From positions 28,067,891 to 28,131,890 of the forward strand of contig NC_049983.1 of NCBI RefSeq assembly GCF_000003815.2: 64,000 nt of DNA, read 5' to 3'. The notes beneath the pieces were generated by a model. That model was not told where the DNA came from. It saw only the letters and a program-made list of their open reading frames with translations, and searched no databases. This DNA is from Branchiostoma floridae (Eukaryota; Chordata; Leptocardii; Amphioxiformes; Branchiostomatidae). The translations under genes were made by a program, and so were the position numbers. Shown piece by piece: positions 42,540-53,929 of the stretch (position 1 is the stretch's first letter; every line of letters starts with the position of its first letter).

Positions 42540-43060
42540 CGTCAGCGTTGGAAACCGCGATCTCCTCCCGTCCTAAGGTTGGCGGACACCAAGCCGCGAC
42601 GCGCTCTGCCGTGCAGCTCACACCTCGCCGCGCCTTCTGTGCGACTGCAACGTGGCCACAGTGGTGTGTGGGTCGTGGCAATCGTCGGAGCTCGCCTTTT
42701 TTCGTGACAGGACGACACACCACGGCGGCAGCCTAGAAAAAACCGCCAAGGCCCGACTTGTTCACGTCGCCAGGAAAGGCCCCGTGATATGCACCGTAGG
42801 GTAGGTTATCGTCAGCCGTGGAAATACCTATTCTCCCGGTCGGTGCGTGAAGCTAAGGGCACCACCCACCGTAGAGTTGGCTATCGTCAGCCGTGGAGAC
42901 AGTTAAAATACGTTTTCTCCCGATCAGTACGTGAGGAAACAGCGCCATGTGGCCACAGCCAATCGGTGACCGTGAAAGTCAACAAGTTACGTCTTTTCTG
43001 TAGTGCCAGACCATCTTGGATCGCGTTTTCCGTGTCTGGCTACGTACTCTAGACAGTAAA
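42540..43060. other. GC/CpG-rich segment with a two-copy tandem repeat
   Basis: CpG-rich sequence at 42540-42740. 42788-42860 and 42864-42935 are tandem copies sharing GGTTATCGTCAGCCGTGGA-type sequence. It may be a promoter-like CpG area or a repeat; no gene is assigned. Confidence 0.4.
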
Positions 43061-43313
43061 CATGTATTGGACACTTTTAAATCTGAGATAAAATTTGGTT
43101 TCTGCATTGTATATTCACTGGATCCGAAGGATGTAAAACCAAATAAAAGAAAAAACAAAGTCTTGATAGAAAATCGTAGTGCGGGTAGCTAAACCACGAG
43201 AGAAGCAAAAGTAGTAGGAATAAGCACGATTAACTTCAAATATAAGAACAGAATGAAAATAACCACGGAAAACAGTGCCGATAGAAAACATATGACGTCG
43301 CGGTACACGGTCT

Positions 43314-43697
43314 TTACTCACAGTTGTGTGTTGCTTGGCTTTCCTGGCGGGATTGGCAACCGACGTGCTGGCAACGGTTGCTGCTCGGATAAGCGTCGGT
43401 CCTTCCCACCGACGGCGCGAGCACTATCTGTCTGGCGGCGGTTGATGAAGACTTCGGTGCAGGGACGTCTCTGAGCTGGTTTCTCTCCGCGGTCTGACGC
43501 AAGCTGCAGGCCAGACCTTCTTTTCTAGCCTGTCTGCAAGTCTCCTCCCCTTCCTGTCTCCCACGTGTTGACGGGAATTCCGAGGAGCCAGATACATCAC
43601 ACTTCGAGGCAGTCACGGAATCCGAGTATTCGTCGACAATCAGATGTGGTGTTCTGGGTATACTAGTATCTCCTCCCCCACAAAAACGATACATCAC
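43314..43697 (-). CDS. Possible first coding exon, 127 codons, unrecognised
   Basis: The minus-strand frame starts MMYRFCGGGDTSIPRTPHL and runs open for 127 codons, Ser/Arg/Gln-rich and predicted to be disordered. It ends exactly in GTGAGTAAAG, a consensus splice donor at about 43324, so the real exon could continue by splicing. Composition is more CpG-rich than its surroundings. No domain is known and no downstream exon was found before the gap at 42417. It may be a chance frame or a transposon ORF. Confidence 0.25.
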   Translation of the reverse strand: MMYRFCGGGDTSIPRTPHLIVDEYSDSVTASKCDVSGSSEFPSTRGRQEGEETCRQARKEGLACSLRQTAERNQLRDVPAPKSSSTAARQIVLAPSVGRTDAYPSSNRCQHVGCQSRQESQATHNCE

Positions 43698-44229
43698 AAC
43701 TACTAAAAATGACAGGTCCGAGTGACATCATTGTTCCCTCAAGCAGATACGCGGTAGCAGTTGCTAGTCACTACCAGGCTCTCAGGAGGGTCGGAAGCAG
43801 CAGAAATTGGCCACAATCAGGGGTGATACTTTACAAAAAGAGTCAGCTGACCGTAGAAGGTCCAACTGGCCCTTAGAATATCTAGAGCCGATCAACTTCC
43901 TATGCACGCCATTCCCACTGTTTGCTGAGTTAAACAGATTTTGCGGATAATAATTTACTACATTTATTATTTACGATTATTCTGTTCTAATAAAATTTCG
44001 AAGCCTTTGTGATATGGCTTTTTATATCATACCTGTGAAGCGAAAACGTTCGATACAGGTGTCAGAGATACAGGTGTACGAGATAAGGACTTATTTTGAT
44101 AGCGCGCGCTGCCTGGCCATCCAAAACAAGTCTATGGAAAACATCACTCTACATTTGGTACATCACTCCTAAACAAGCATTTAAAATTAATGGTAGGCAA
44201 TGATATGCCATACACTATATTGGCACAAA
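43698..44229. other. Nothing recognised
   Basis: No open frame, repeat match or RNA signal noted. Confidence 0.4.
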
Positions 44230-44760
44230 GATTTGATTTGAACAGATCTCAAAGCGTTAAGCTAACGAATGAAGCGTTAACTTGTTTTATGAGCGATTAG
44301 AATATACAGAAAAAGCACACATGTCTACGGAACCTCGGTGGTTATGAAGAACAGAAAAAAAAGTTAGCAAAAGATTTGCCCCTCCTTAACGGTGGTTTGT
44401 GTTAAAACGTCTCTTCAAGGACCATCTTCATGACAGCTAGCAAAAATGATCTAGGAACGTTACCCCAAGGGCGCCTTTTTTCATGGTCACAAAGGATTGT
44501 TAGTGACGGCAACCAGACAGTTCGGCGAGCTTAGGTCGAGCTTAGACTCAACCAAGCATGTGACAACTTGGGTAAAAACTTGGAAAGATCGTCCCCTTTA
44601 ATGCTCTCACAAACACGAGTACTAAAGAGAAACAACCCCTTTTCGAACAAAAGTAATTTTGGAGACAAATTGTCCACATTATTTGATGGTAGACCACGAA
44701 ATCCGTGATATATGATTACAGAACCAATACAAACTAGTACAGTATAGTTAAAGTAATAAT
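44230..44760. repeat. Interspersed family R1, copy 2
   Basis: Shares TTTGCCxCTCCTT, GTGACGGCAACCA, CAACCAAGCATGTGA and GATTAxAGAACCxATACAAA blocks with 9860-10400. Confidence 0.65.
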
Positions 44761-44779
44761 TAAAGACGAAAATAACCAC

Positions 44780-44886
44780 ACACAAAACACATTCACATGC
44801 ACACACACAGATATAGATACATAGAAACATAAATATACACACAAACACCACATAGGCACTCACACACACACACGCACACAATGTAC

Positions 44887-44938
<52 letters not shown>

Positions 44939-45000
44939 ACTGATTTAAACACACACAGATATACAAATACACACATTAACACACGCACATACACACACAA
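44780..45000. repeat. (CA)n microsatellite
   Basis: Long imperfect CA tract with a pure (CA)n core near 44890-44935. Confidence 0.97.
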
Positions 45001-45009
45001 ACCCTTAGA

Positions 45010-45235
45010 CTAATTAAAGAATCATCACAGACGCATCATGGATGCAACTCGAACTGTACTCAGGTGATATGTATGTGACCGAGGTTTGGCCGCTTCCATT
45101 GTTGTTTTTTTGTGTGTCATCTACAGACGGGTGCAAGCTTTATGGTGGAGTCTCCTTTTAAAATAAGCACCTATCCTTACGCGTCATAGGGGGTACCTGG
45201 GTACATGGCACGTTTCGAGGAGGGGGGGAGATTGA
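45010..45235. repeat. Third copy of the 6.6-8.5 kb repeat (3' part)
   Basis: Shares AAAGAATCATCACAGACGCA, GAGGTTTGGCCGCTTCCATT and CATGGCACGTTTCG with 6970-7190. Confidence 0.8.
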
Positions 45236-45776
45236 GCAACGCACATGTTAACGTCTAACTTGTTGGAATACCCAAGGTCGACCGTAGAAGGCCCAAATGG
45301 CCACAAGTACATTTAGAGCCGGTGAACTTCTCATGCACGCCATTCTCCGGTTTGTTTATTTCAACAGTTCTGCGTCTAAAGGTTTTGGGGAAACTACGAG
45401 TTTCGTGTGGAAAGAAAGCCACTTGGTCGCAGCGTCGAGCGTGAGAACTGGGCGTAGGTGTTGAGCGAGGTCGGAGGGAACAAAAGGTAGATGTCCTTTC
45501 GTTGGGGCATCGGTATTTCGTTAGGGGCATCTGTGACATTTTGATTGACTGAGGATATGCAGCTCGTTAGCTTTATCGCTTTTTGATCATTCTGTTTTTC
45601 CCATAACTTTTTTTGTAAAATTGCTAACAGCAGCTGAGCATTCTGACACTTGGAATTCTTACGCGTCTCAAATATAGCATCTGGTAAAATAAGTTGCTAA
45701 CTTGAGTGAAGTGCCTCGTCTGTCCGAACGCAAATATAAACAAATGTAAATAGCATCTACAAAATATTCGGCTGTG
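45236..45776. other. Nothing recognised
   Basis: Part (45285-45350) resembles 43850-43920 (GACCGTAGAAGG, TAGAGCCGxTxAACTTC), a minor interspersed repeat. Confidence 0.4.
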
Positions 45777-46446
45777 NNNNNNNNNNNNNNNNNNNNNNNN
45801 NNNNNNNNNNNNNNNNNNNNNNNNNNNNNNNNNNNNNNNNNNNNNNNNNNNNNNNNNNNNNNNNNNNNNNNNNNNNNNNNNNNNNNNNNNNNNNNNNNNN
45901 NNNNNNNNNNNNNNNNNNNNNNNNNNNNNNNNNNNNNNNNNNNNNNNNNNNNNNNNNNNNNNNNNNNNNNNNNNNNNNNNNNNNNNNNNNNNNNNNNNNN
46001 NNNNNNNNNNNNNNNNNNNNNNNNNNNNNNNNNNNNNNNNNNNNNNNNNNNNNNNNNNNNNNNNNNNNNNNNNNNNNNNNNNNNNNNNNNNNNNNNNNNN
46101 NNNNNNNNNNNNNNNNNNNNNNNNNNNNNNNNNNNNNNNNNNNNNNNNNNNNNNNNNNNNNNNNNNNNNNNNNNNNNNNNNNNNNNNNNNNNNNNNNNNN
46201 NNNNNNNNNNNNNNNNNNNNNNNNNNNNNNNNNNNNNNNNNNNNNNNNNNNNNNNNNNNNNNNNNNNNNNNNNNNNNNNNNNNNNNNNNNNNNNNNNNNN
46301 NNNNNNNNNNNNNNNNNNNNNNNNNNNNNNNNNNNNNNNNNNNNNNNNNNNNNNNNNNNNNNNNNNNNNNNNNNNNNNNNNNNNNNNNNNNNNNNNNNNN
46401 NNNNNNNNNNNNNNNNNNNNNNNNNNNNNNNNNNNNNNNNNNNNNN
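45777..46446. other. Assembly gap (670 N)
   Basis: Run of N, with GT-rich sequence at its right edge. Confidence 1.
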
Positions 46447-46618
46447 GTGTGATTTTTTGTGTTTGTGTCTGTGTGAGTTTCTGCGTGTGTTTGTATGAGA
46501 GTTTGTGTGTGAGTGTGAGTTTGTGTTTTGTGAGTTTTTTTGTGTGTGTGAGTTTGTGCTTGTGTGTTAGCGTGAGTTTGTGAGTGCGTGTGTATAAGTG
46601 TATGTGTGTGTGTGTGTA

Positions 46619-46660
<42 letters not shown>

Positions 46661-46722
46661 TGTGTGTGTGTGTGTGAGAGTGCGTGTGTGTGTGTGTGAG
46701 TTTGTGTTTTTATGACTGAAAG
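46447..46722. repeat. (GT)n microsatellite
   Basis: Long GT-rich tract directly after the gap. Open frames through it are artefacts. Confidence 0.97.
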
Positions 46723-48014
46723 ACGAGATAGAAATTGATTACTCAGTAGGTGTACAATATCCATTGATAAGAAGTATTTGTTACTAATTCCAAGTGCCTT
46801 GCATTGTTTGACCAGCCATTTGATAGGTTTTACTAGTATTGTTTACAACAGTATACAAATGAAAGGCCTACATGAATCTTTGTGAAAAAGTATCAATATA
46901 TCAACATGTTGAGTCTACAGTATTATTTACACTCTTGGTTCTTAAGTCTAAACATTATTAGATATATTTACCTATTTGTAAACTGTAAGGTTGTAGTTGA
47001 ATTTGTCTAGAAAACATAGGCTTCAGTGTGGTAAACTATTGTACTACTTGTCTACATCGCTTCACATCAGTACAGTATTTCAAAGTCAACGAACCAACCT
47101 GAATGTCTGATCATTGTCAAATGTATAAACGCAAAGATTGGAGAAAACAATTATTACGCATGAAGATGTATTTGAAAAGACAGATCCTGTAGAATCTTTT
47201 TTTAATTCAGGAAAAACTTCATCCATCCCAAATGCAAAGTGACATACATCAGTTCATATCACAACCTTATACCGCCAGACAAGCACATGTAGACGATTTT
47301 CATCATATCATCAGCTGACTTGTCACTAAAACCAATTCGAGTTTTGAAACGAGAAAAGAAACCTCCAAATGACCAACAATATCGGGATCGAACGTCAAGA
47401 ATTTGATTGTTGTGTTAAGTCGACATTTTGTATCAGTCAACTACCATTTTCGTACCACCTGTACTTAGCCAACTTTACGTATATATTTATTATATATGTA
47501 TATATAAATCTCGGAGTCTGGAACTTGACTTATTTATCACCTGCCTTCGGCGATGGCCGGATGGGTGTTACCTGGATAATTGCTCATTGAACACGTTTGT
47601 TTTTCTCCAAGCCAAATGTCAGGCAGTACACACTTTATAATCCTTGTTTAACCCATTCTCCCGGAGAAACTTATACCTCAAAACTGGGTAACAAAAAAAT
47701 TGTTCTGTCGAGTAACGTATGGGGCCATGGACTGTCTCAAACTATATGACCTGCACATCATTAGATAATGAGCTTCAATGTAACAATCTGACACCAGGTC
47801 CTTTAATAATACCTGTAAAGTTACATCTAATCTCATTGACAATTCATACGAAGGAGTCATTTAGCAACTCTTGAAGCCAGGACGCCTGTTCTTATATTAA
47901 CGTTGTAAAAGTTTGTCTGAGATAACCAGAGAAAAGTGGATCTGACGTGCGCCCATCCTTTGCGCTCTGGGCGTTGGGCACCCGGAGAGACTGAGGAGCC
48001 TTTGTTCTTGTAGT
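46723..48014. other. Nothing recognised
   Basis: AT-rich. A short TGGxACTTxxCxCATTTATCACCTGCC block at 47515-47590 resembles 9070-9160 in the left flank. Confidence 0.4.
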
Positions 48015-48460
48015 GACATTCCCCTTTAGAGACCTTTATCACCAGACGCGAAGACTTAACCATGGATGGTCGCACCGAGTCTTCTGCTTGTTTGATGCGT
48101 TTTTAATTGGGCAACACGAGGCCATGTCAGCTCAATTGCATGGATTTCATCCAATGTTAGTTGAATGTCAAGGACTGACAGCGCTGCCAATTTTAACCAT
48201 ACTTTATCAAGGAAGGTCTTTTCTCAAGCGACAGATATTCCAGAGCTTCGAAGTCGGGATTACGGCGGATCATAAGCAGGCTGTGACGGGCTTTCCCAAG
48301 AAATATGATCAGGCTATAAGTTGGGTACGGTCCATCGTACCATCCAACTTCTATCGGGGCTCCTTGCATTCTGTGCCCTGAAAATCGGTGCAGCGAGGGC
48401 AAGGAGCCCCGGCTGAAATCGGTTGGCACCAAGGTTTATCCTACACTACCTTATAAAGAT
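48015..48460. repeat. Interspersed family R1, copy 3 (5' part)
   Basis: Matches 9240-9745 closely, including TTAATTGGGCAACACGAGGC and the GGCAAGGAGCCCCGGC end. Confidence 0.88.
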
Positions 48461-49285
48461 TAAGCATAAAAAATGTCTTGTTTCGACAAGCTTTGGATTT
48501 AGGTTCGATTTTGCTTTAAACGTAAAAAATGTAGAGAAATAAGTCGGAGTTAACGGTACGTTACGTCAGATACCATTAACAACATGTGATGCCATGGAAC
48601 GATTGATTGACCATTAACAGATGAAAATCACAATGTGAAAAATGGCCGTTGCCATGGCAACCGGTGAACACCACTTTAACCAAAACTTAGCCATTTTTGT
48701 ATGTACTAGAGAGTCTCTTGAATTTCCCATGATGCATTGCGATATTCGCAGCAATTTGTTAAAACTGTCCGTTGGGTGTAATCATTAAAATACTCGTAAC
48801 TCCTGATAGATTGTTGCTTTAAAGCCCAAAATGCAGATTAAGACGTGGCAAATCAAGAAACGTATCAAACAAGGCCCCATAGGCAAGCCAAATAAATGCC
48901 TGGTTTGGGAAAGTAAACAATGTCATTTTTACTAAAAAATTACCCCCAACATCAGCCCTTGAAGACTCATAACTTCCTCAAGATACTAAATACTGACAAA
49001 AAAACTTACTACTTTGTAATATTTGGGGTGTATTTCACCTATCAACCAATTTTCACTGAAAATTATTAATCTTTTACATATTTATCCCGTCCTTTTCAAT
49101 AAATGACCAAACGGCCAGGTCAATTTGGATGACGTCACTTGGTCACGTGATTACAGTAAGAAAGCTATGCATGGCAACTGGTTATCATAGCTCAAAATAA
49201 ATTTTGGACACTGCTGATACAAAAAAATCCATGATAGCACTTGTTCCTTTTGGTGGTTCCAAAAACCCCTCTGGCCCATGGACTC
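48461..49285. other. Apparent insertion between R1 parts, nothing recognised
   Basis: Sits between R1 segments that are adjacent at 9745. No gene and no obvious terminal repeats. Confidence 0.4.
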
Positions 49286-49505
49286 TTAGATTTGGATAGA
49301 TTTTAACGCCTTTTGTTAACGAGTCAGGCGTTGCCTTTTAATATCACGCACTGAAGAATACAAAAATACACTCCTTCATTGACTCCTGAGTAATGAAGAA
49401 CAAAACTGGGTAACAAAAGATTGTCTTCTTGAATGTAGGACCCCGGGTACATGCAGGCCCGAATGTTCCACAGGACCCCGGGTACATACAGGCCCGAATG
49501 TTGAT
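49286..49505. repeat. Interspersed family R1 fragment with two minisatellite units
   Basis: Matches 9765-9900. It ends with two units of TACATxCAGGCCCGAATGTT, expanded to five units at 54823-54987. Confidence 0.8.
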
Positions 49506-50149
49506 GCAAATCCAAACATCATAATAGAAAGGGTTTATTTTCCAGTCAGGATGAGAGTAGTAGTGTGATACCTTAGTATTTGTATGCTTACTACTTGTAG
49601 TCTCCACCTGTTAAAGGGATATGAAAAGACAGAGATTCAGCTCTGCAAGCAAAAGGCCTCGACAGATCACGCCGGGCTAAGCTGAGTTGAGCTCAAATTC
49701 ACCTTTATTCTTTAATGTTGCAAACGGCATGTATAAAAGTAATTAGAGTCATGGCCTCAATGCGTTACTTTAGCATCCTTATATATAATGTTTGTAATTT
49801 TGCTGTAGATTCCGACTTGCTGATCACTCAACATCATCAGATGGACGCACTTCCATAGAAGGTCATTGGCCGACCGAGAGGGTTCACGCAGACAACTGTC
49901 TTGATAAGATCAAGATAGGAAACAATCGCTGTCGTCTGTCGATCTGATCATGCATAAAGGTCGCAGGTTAATTTGCACTAGATGATGACTTTGTTTTCGC
50001 CAGATGGCGCGCTCCATTGGCCATCCAAAACAGGTATAGTCGTATACATCACTCTACATTTAGTACATTACTCACAAACTAGTATTTTAAATGAAATGGT
50101 GGACAAAGTGATGCCATACACTACATTGGCATAAAGATTTGATCTGGAC
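49506..50149. other. No gene; short inverted match to 4880-4990
   Basis: 49815-49925 is the inverse of 4880-4990. Remainder unassigned. Confidence 0.45.
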
Positions 50150-50470
50150 GGATCTCAACACGTCATTCAAACTAGTCAAGCGTTGCTTTTTAAAACCAGT
50201 GATTAAAGTGTACAAAACATACACCCCTTCACGGAGTCTGGGGGTAAATTAAGTGAAGAACAAAAAAGGGGTTAACTAAAGATCCGCTCCTTTTTCCTGA
50301 CGGTGTTTTGACATCTTTCCCAGGACCGCCTCCATGTTAGCTGACAAAACTGATCTAGGTACTTAATTTTGGCCAATTTTCCACGCCACACGGAATGCCA
50401 GTGACGGTAACCACACGTGTCTGATATCAGCCACAGGACAGGATACTGCTCGACAAGCTCAGGCCAGGTG
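50150..50470. repeat. Interspersed family R1 fragment
   Basis: Shares the GAxxTGAGTC/GAGTCxGGGGTAA, AAGAACAAAA, GTGACGGxAACCA and GATATCAGCCACAGG blocks with 44330-44540 and 54180-54830. Confidence 0.65.
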
Positions 50471-50648
50471 CAGAACTACCAAATATAGTTAGTAAATAAT
50501 CAAAACAACAGTTCTTTACACGTCTTTAGTCCTAAAGCAATCATGATAATTATTACCATGTAACTAAATCAAAGCAAATCAATTCTTACAGTGCAATGAA
50601 AGATATCAGTTATTTTTACACTAAGTTAACTAAAATTATTGAGAAACA

Positions 50649-51952
50649 TACCTTTGCCAAATAAACCAGGTTTGTTTAATATGTAGAATGTGTTACTCAT
50701 TACATTTTATTTTATATGCCTGGAGTTGGTTCCCATTGCTCATACAAATTAGATCCCTATTTACATAATAATATTAAATTGTATCAAGCATCACTTAAGT
50801 CATCAGCATACCAAAAATCATGATGATACTTTCATCCTTATTGAAACCGGCTCCTGCAGTTCAAGGAAAGACGTTAGCGGACCCAAACATACACCTCTTA
50901 CTCTCTGCCATCTTTTTCAGTTACATATGTGACAAATTTGAAAGTCCTATCACTGAATGCAGTGGATTTATCAACTTCCGTCATCAATTATGCAAATTAG
51001 CTGTTAATTTGCATAACTAGTATCTCATTGTGTAAGTTTTTACTTAGGCTATCTACATACCAAAAATCATGACGATCCGTCAACACGTTCATATTTTCCC
51101 ATTAATTATGCAAATGAGATCATCATCTGCATAATTAATAATGTATTGATATTTCTTTCTTTCTCAGCTACAAATGTGACAAGTTTAAAAGTCCTATAAA
51201 GGAATGCAGTGGATTTACAAACTTTCCTCATTAATTATGCAAATTAGCTTTCGATTTGCACAATTAGAATTCCATCATGTAAGTCTTCCCTTCGGCTATC
51301 TACATACCAAAAATCATGACGATCCGTCAACACGTTCATATTTTCTCATTAATTATGCAAATGAGGCCATCATTTGCATAATTAATATGCATTGATATTT
51401 CTCTCTTTCTCATCTATATATGTGACAAGTTTGAAAGTCCTATCGTGAAATGCAGTGGATTCATAAACTTTCCTCATTAATTATGCAAATTAGTTGCTGA
51501 TTTGCATAATCAGTATTCCATTATGTACATTGTTACCTGGGCTATCTACATACCAAAAATCATGACGATCCATCAACACGTTCTCCAGTTATTCTCGTCC
51601 AAAGTTTGAAAGGAAATCGGTGACTGCAGTTCCAAACAAGCCGCTAGGGGGTCCAAACTTACGGCACTTACTCTCTGCCCCAAGGGCTATCTACCACTAA
51701 AAAATCATAACCACAGCATGTCCAGAACACGAGATATCAAAAATTGAAGTTCTGCTGCAGTACCTTAGCAAGCCGCTAGGGGGCCCATTATCGAACTTGA
51801 CCTTCGTTTTCCCGACCCCTACCCACCTACCAAATATAATCGGGATACATCAAAGGCTTCTCGAGTTATGCTGTTAACAGACAGACACACAGACACACAG
51901 ACACACAGACTCACAAGCCTAAAACATAACCTTAGCCATTCTGGCAAAGGTA
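50649..51952. mobile_element. 1.3-kb TIR element (non-autonomous DNA transposon candidate)
   Basis: The ends form a perfect 11-bp inverted repeat (TACCTTTGCCA at 50649-50659, TGGCAAAGGTA at 51942-51952). The flanks 50480-50648 and 51953-52000 are continuous in a paralogous segment at 56440-56650 without the insert. The interior has a tandem array (50800-51590) and a conserved 3' part (51590-51940) found elsewhere in the window. No transposase frame. Confidence 0.72.
50800..51590. repeat. Tandem repeat, about 245-bp unit, with octamer hairpins
   Basis: About three units containing TACCAAAAATCATGACGATC and GTGACAAxTTxxAAAGTCCTAT. Five short inverted repeats with ATTAATTATGCAAAT opposed by ATTTGCATAATTAAT-like sequence lie near 50988, 51109, 51231, 51349 and 51477. 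Confidence 0.88.
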
Positions 51953-52850
51953 ATGATACATTGTAATGTACTTCGAGAAATTGTAAATCACCAAAAACAA
52001 CCAGCCGGACAGGTTAACTTGGAGACATGGACGAAAGAGATGATGTTGATGGATATTGACTTTGACGTGATGCTATAGCAAAAGTAAATGCCTTATATAC
52101 AAATTCTCCTAACCATCCGACTACAGTAGCCCTTCGTCCATTCATCAACAAGGATCGTGGTAACTTCTCATATAGTATCTGGGAAGATATTGGAAGATAT
52201 CATAGGATGTTTGTTCTATTGTGGGGATCTGGACTCGTGATATAGTATGTAGGAAGATATGGGTTCCTCAGAGTAGGTAAGAAGTGACGGTATTCGTGCT
52301 CAATTGCGTCTGCTTCGTATCATTGGCATAGCATTGCATGTCTGTTGACCTCAATTTGTTTACCTCTTTATATCTTGATTGGATACTAACACTTTAATAC
52401 ATTAAGATTATTTTAATAATTTTTGTTACAAACCTTTATTTGATTGCGCGGGTTGTTTTTCTGACTGTGTATTTGCTAATATATTGTTCTATGTTTTTGG
52501 GTAAGGTATCTCTATCGTTTGGTGGTATTTATCACCTAAATGCGGCATACCACAGCAACATGCATCTATTGAGGAAGTAAATCTGCAGCATCAGTACAGA
52601 ATAGGTCAACTTTTACTGGTCTGATTATTAAACCAGCATAGCTGGGTTAAATTAGGAACGAAATTCCATTAGGACAAGGGTTGAATAAATGTTTCTCTAT
52701 AACCACACACACGTCTTTGAAGATTTAACTCGCCGCGTTCCCACGTTGAACAGATATCACCCACGCTATTTTTTTTTTGCTGGTAAACATTTGTCATTAT
52801 GATAAAGTTACCTCTGGTGTCTTTCTCTTGATACAGGCATGCAAGGTATC
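51953..52850. other. No gene; LINE-like remnant and AT tandem repeat
   Basis: 52070-52450 matches 5105-5660 in pieces (GCAAAAGTAxATGC, GGGAAGATATTGGAAGATA, CTGTTGACCTxAATTTGTTT). Remainder unassigned. Confidence 0.5.
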
Positions 52851-53085
52851 GCGTGTGTGTGTGCTTGTTTTTGTATGTGCGCGCGTGTGTGTGTGTGTGT
52901 GTGTGTGTGCTTGCGTCTATCTGTGTGCGTGTGTGAGCGTCTGGCTGTGTCTACGCGTGTGTGCGACTGTGCCTGAGTGTGTGTGTCCGTGTGTATGTTT
53001 CTGCTGTCTCTGAGAATGTACACGTGTGAATATATGCGCATGTGTTTGCGTTCTGTGTGCATTTGTGTGTGTGTGCACGTATGAC
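52845..53085. repeat. (GT)n microsatellite
   Basis: Imperfect GT tract. Confidence 0.95.
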
Positions 53086-53164
53086 CTACCCATATACAGA
53101 GAGAGAGGTATTTTGCGTCATTCGCTTAAACAATCATAATGGCAAAACATGGAAACGTGCCAGG

Positions 53165-53600
53165 AGGCTTGTTTTGAGCCTTTGTCGAGTAATGATTATC
53201 GGGGACTTGAGATTGGTCGCGTGCCAAAGCGTCTCAAACAAGACGGTCTGTGCGAAGAGCAAAGTTTGGAAGATGGTACTGTCCGTGTGCTTGAATCATG
53301 TAATTATCAATCGGCACGATTCATTGGAACTAAGGATGGTATACTTGGTAAATGTGCTGGTGTGACATCCTGTCGCGGCCGGCCCAACGTCTTAAACAAG
53401 ACGGCCTGTGCTCTGGATAACAAGAGCCAAGTTTAGAAGATGATACTGCATGTGTGGTTGAATCATGCAATTATCAAAAGGCACGATTCAATGGAACTAA
53501 GGATGGTATACCAGGTAAATGTGCTGGTGTGACATCCTGTCGCGGCCGGCCCAACGTCTTAAACAAGACGGCCTGTGCTCTGGATAACAAGATTTCATTA
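53165..53600 (+). repeat. Cysteine-rich coding-like tandem repeat, 167-bp period
   Basis: Two nearly identical units (from about 53297 and 53464) read SCNYQxARFxGTKDGIxGKC, AGVTSCRGRPNVLNK and TACALDN. A partial older unit precedes them (53165-53290). Unit junctions are out of frame because of 1-2 base indels, so a continuous protein is not encoded. Not recognised; either a decayed gene or repeat noise. Confidence 0.5.
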
Positions 53601-53699
53601 TCAAAGACAAGGCGCATCGACGCGATCGTGAGAACTCTGGTGACTTGCACGTACGCGTTGGTACATAACTGGGCCTGGCCTTGTGTATAATGAAGATTG

Positions 53700-53929
53700 C
53701 ATTAAAAATAATTCAAAACTTCGTTATCAATAAGTGTTTACACAATTTAGAATTAGCAGTCATTCTATAGTGTAGTCTCATGACCTCAATCAGTGGTCAC
53801 CTGACTGAAGGGACAGCCCAACTGTCTTCAAGATGAAGGAATAGATTAATAAACTTGGCACATTTAACCTGTCTTTAACTGTGACGCTTTAAAAACTTCA
53901 ACTTACCCTTTTTACTGGGCCTGATTGCA
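53700..53929. other. Nothing recognised
   Basis: No open frame or repeat match noted. Confidence 0.4.

Noticed and set aside
42540-42740. GC-rich block considered as a ribosomal RNA or tRNA fragment
   Set aside because: No conserved rRNA motif and no cloverleaf could be drawn; left as CpG-rich sequence.
45774-46583. 269-codon frame with a C-terminal run of CVCVSV-type residues
   Set aside because: N gap followed by a (GT)n microsatellite.
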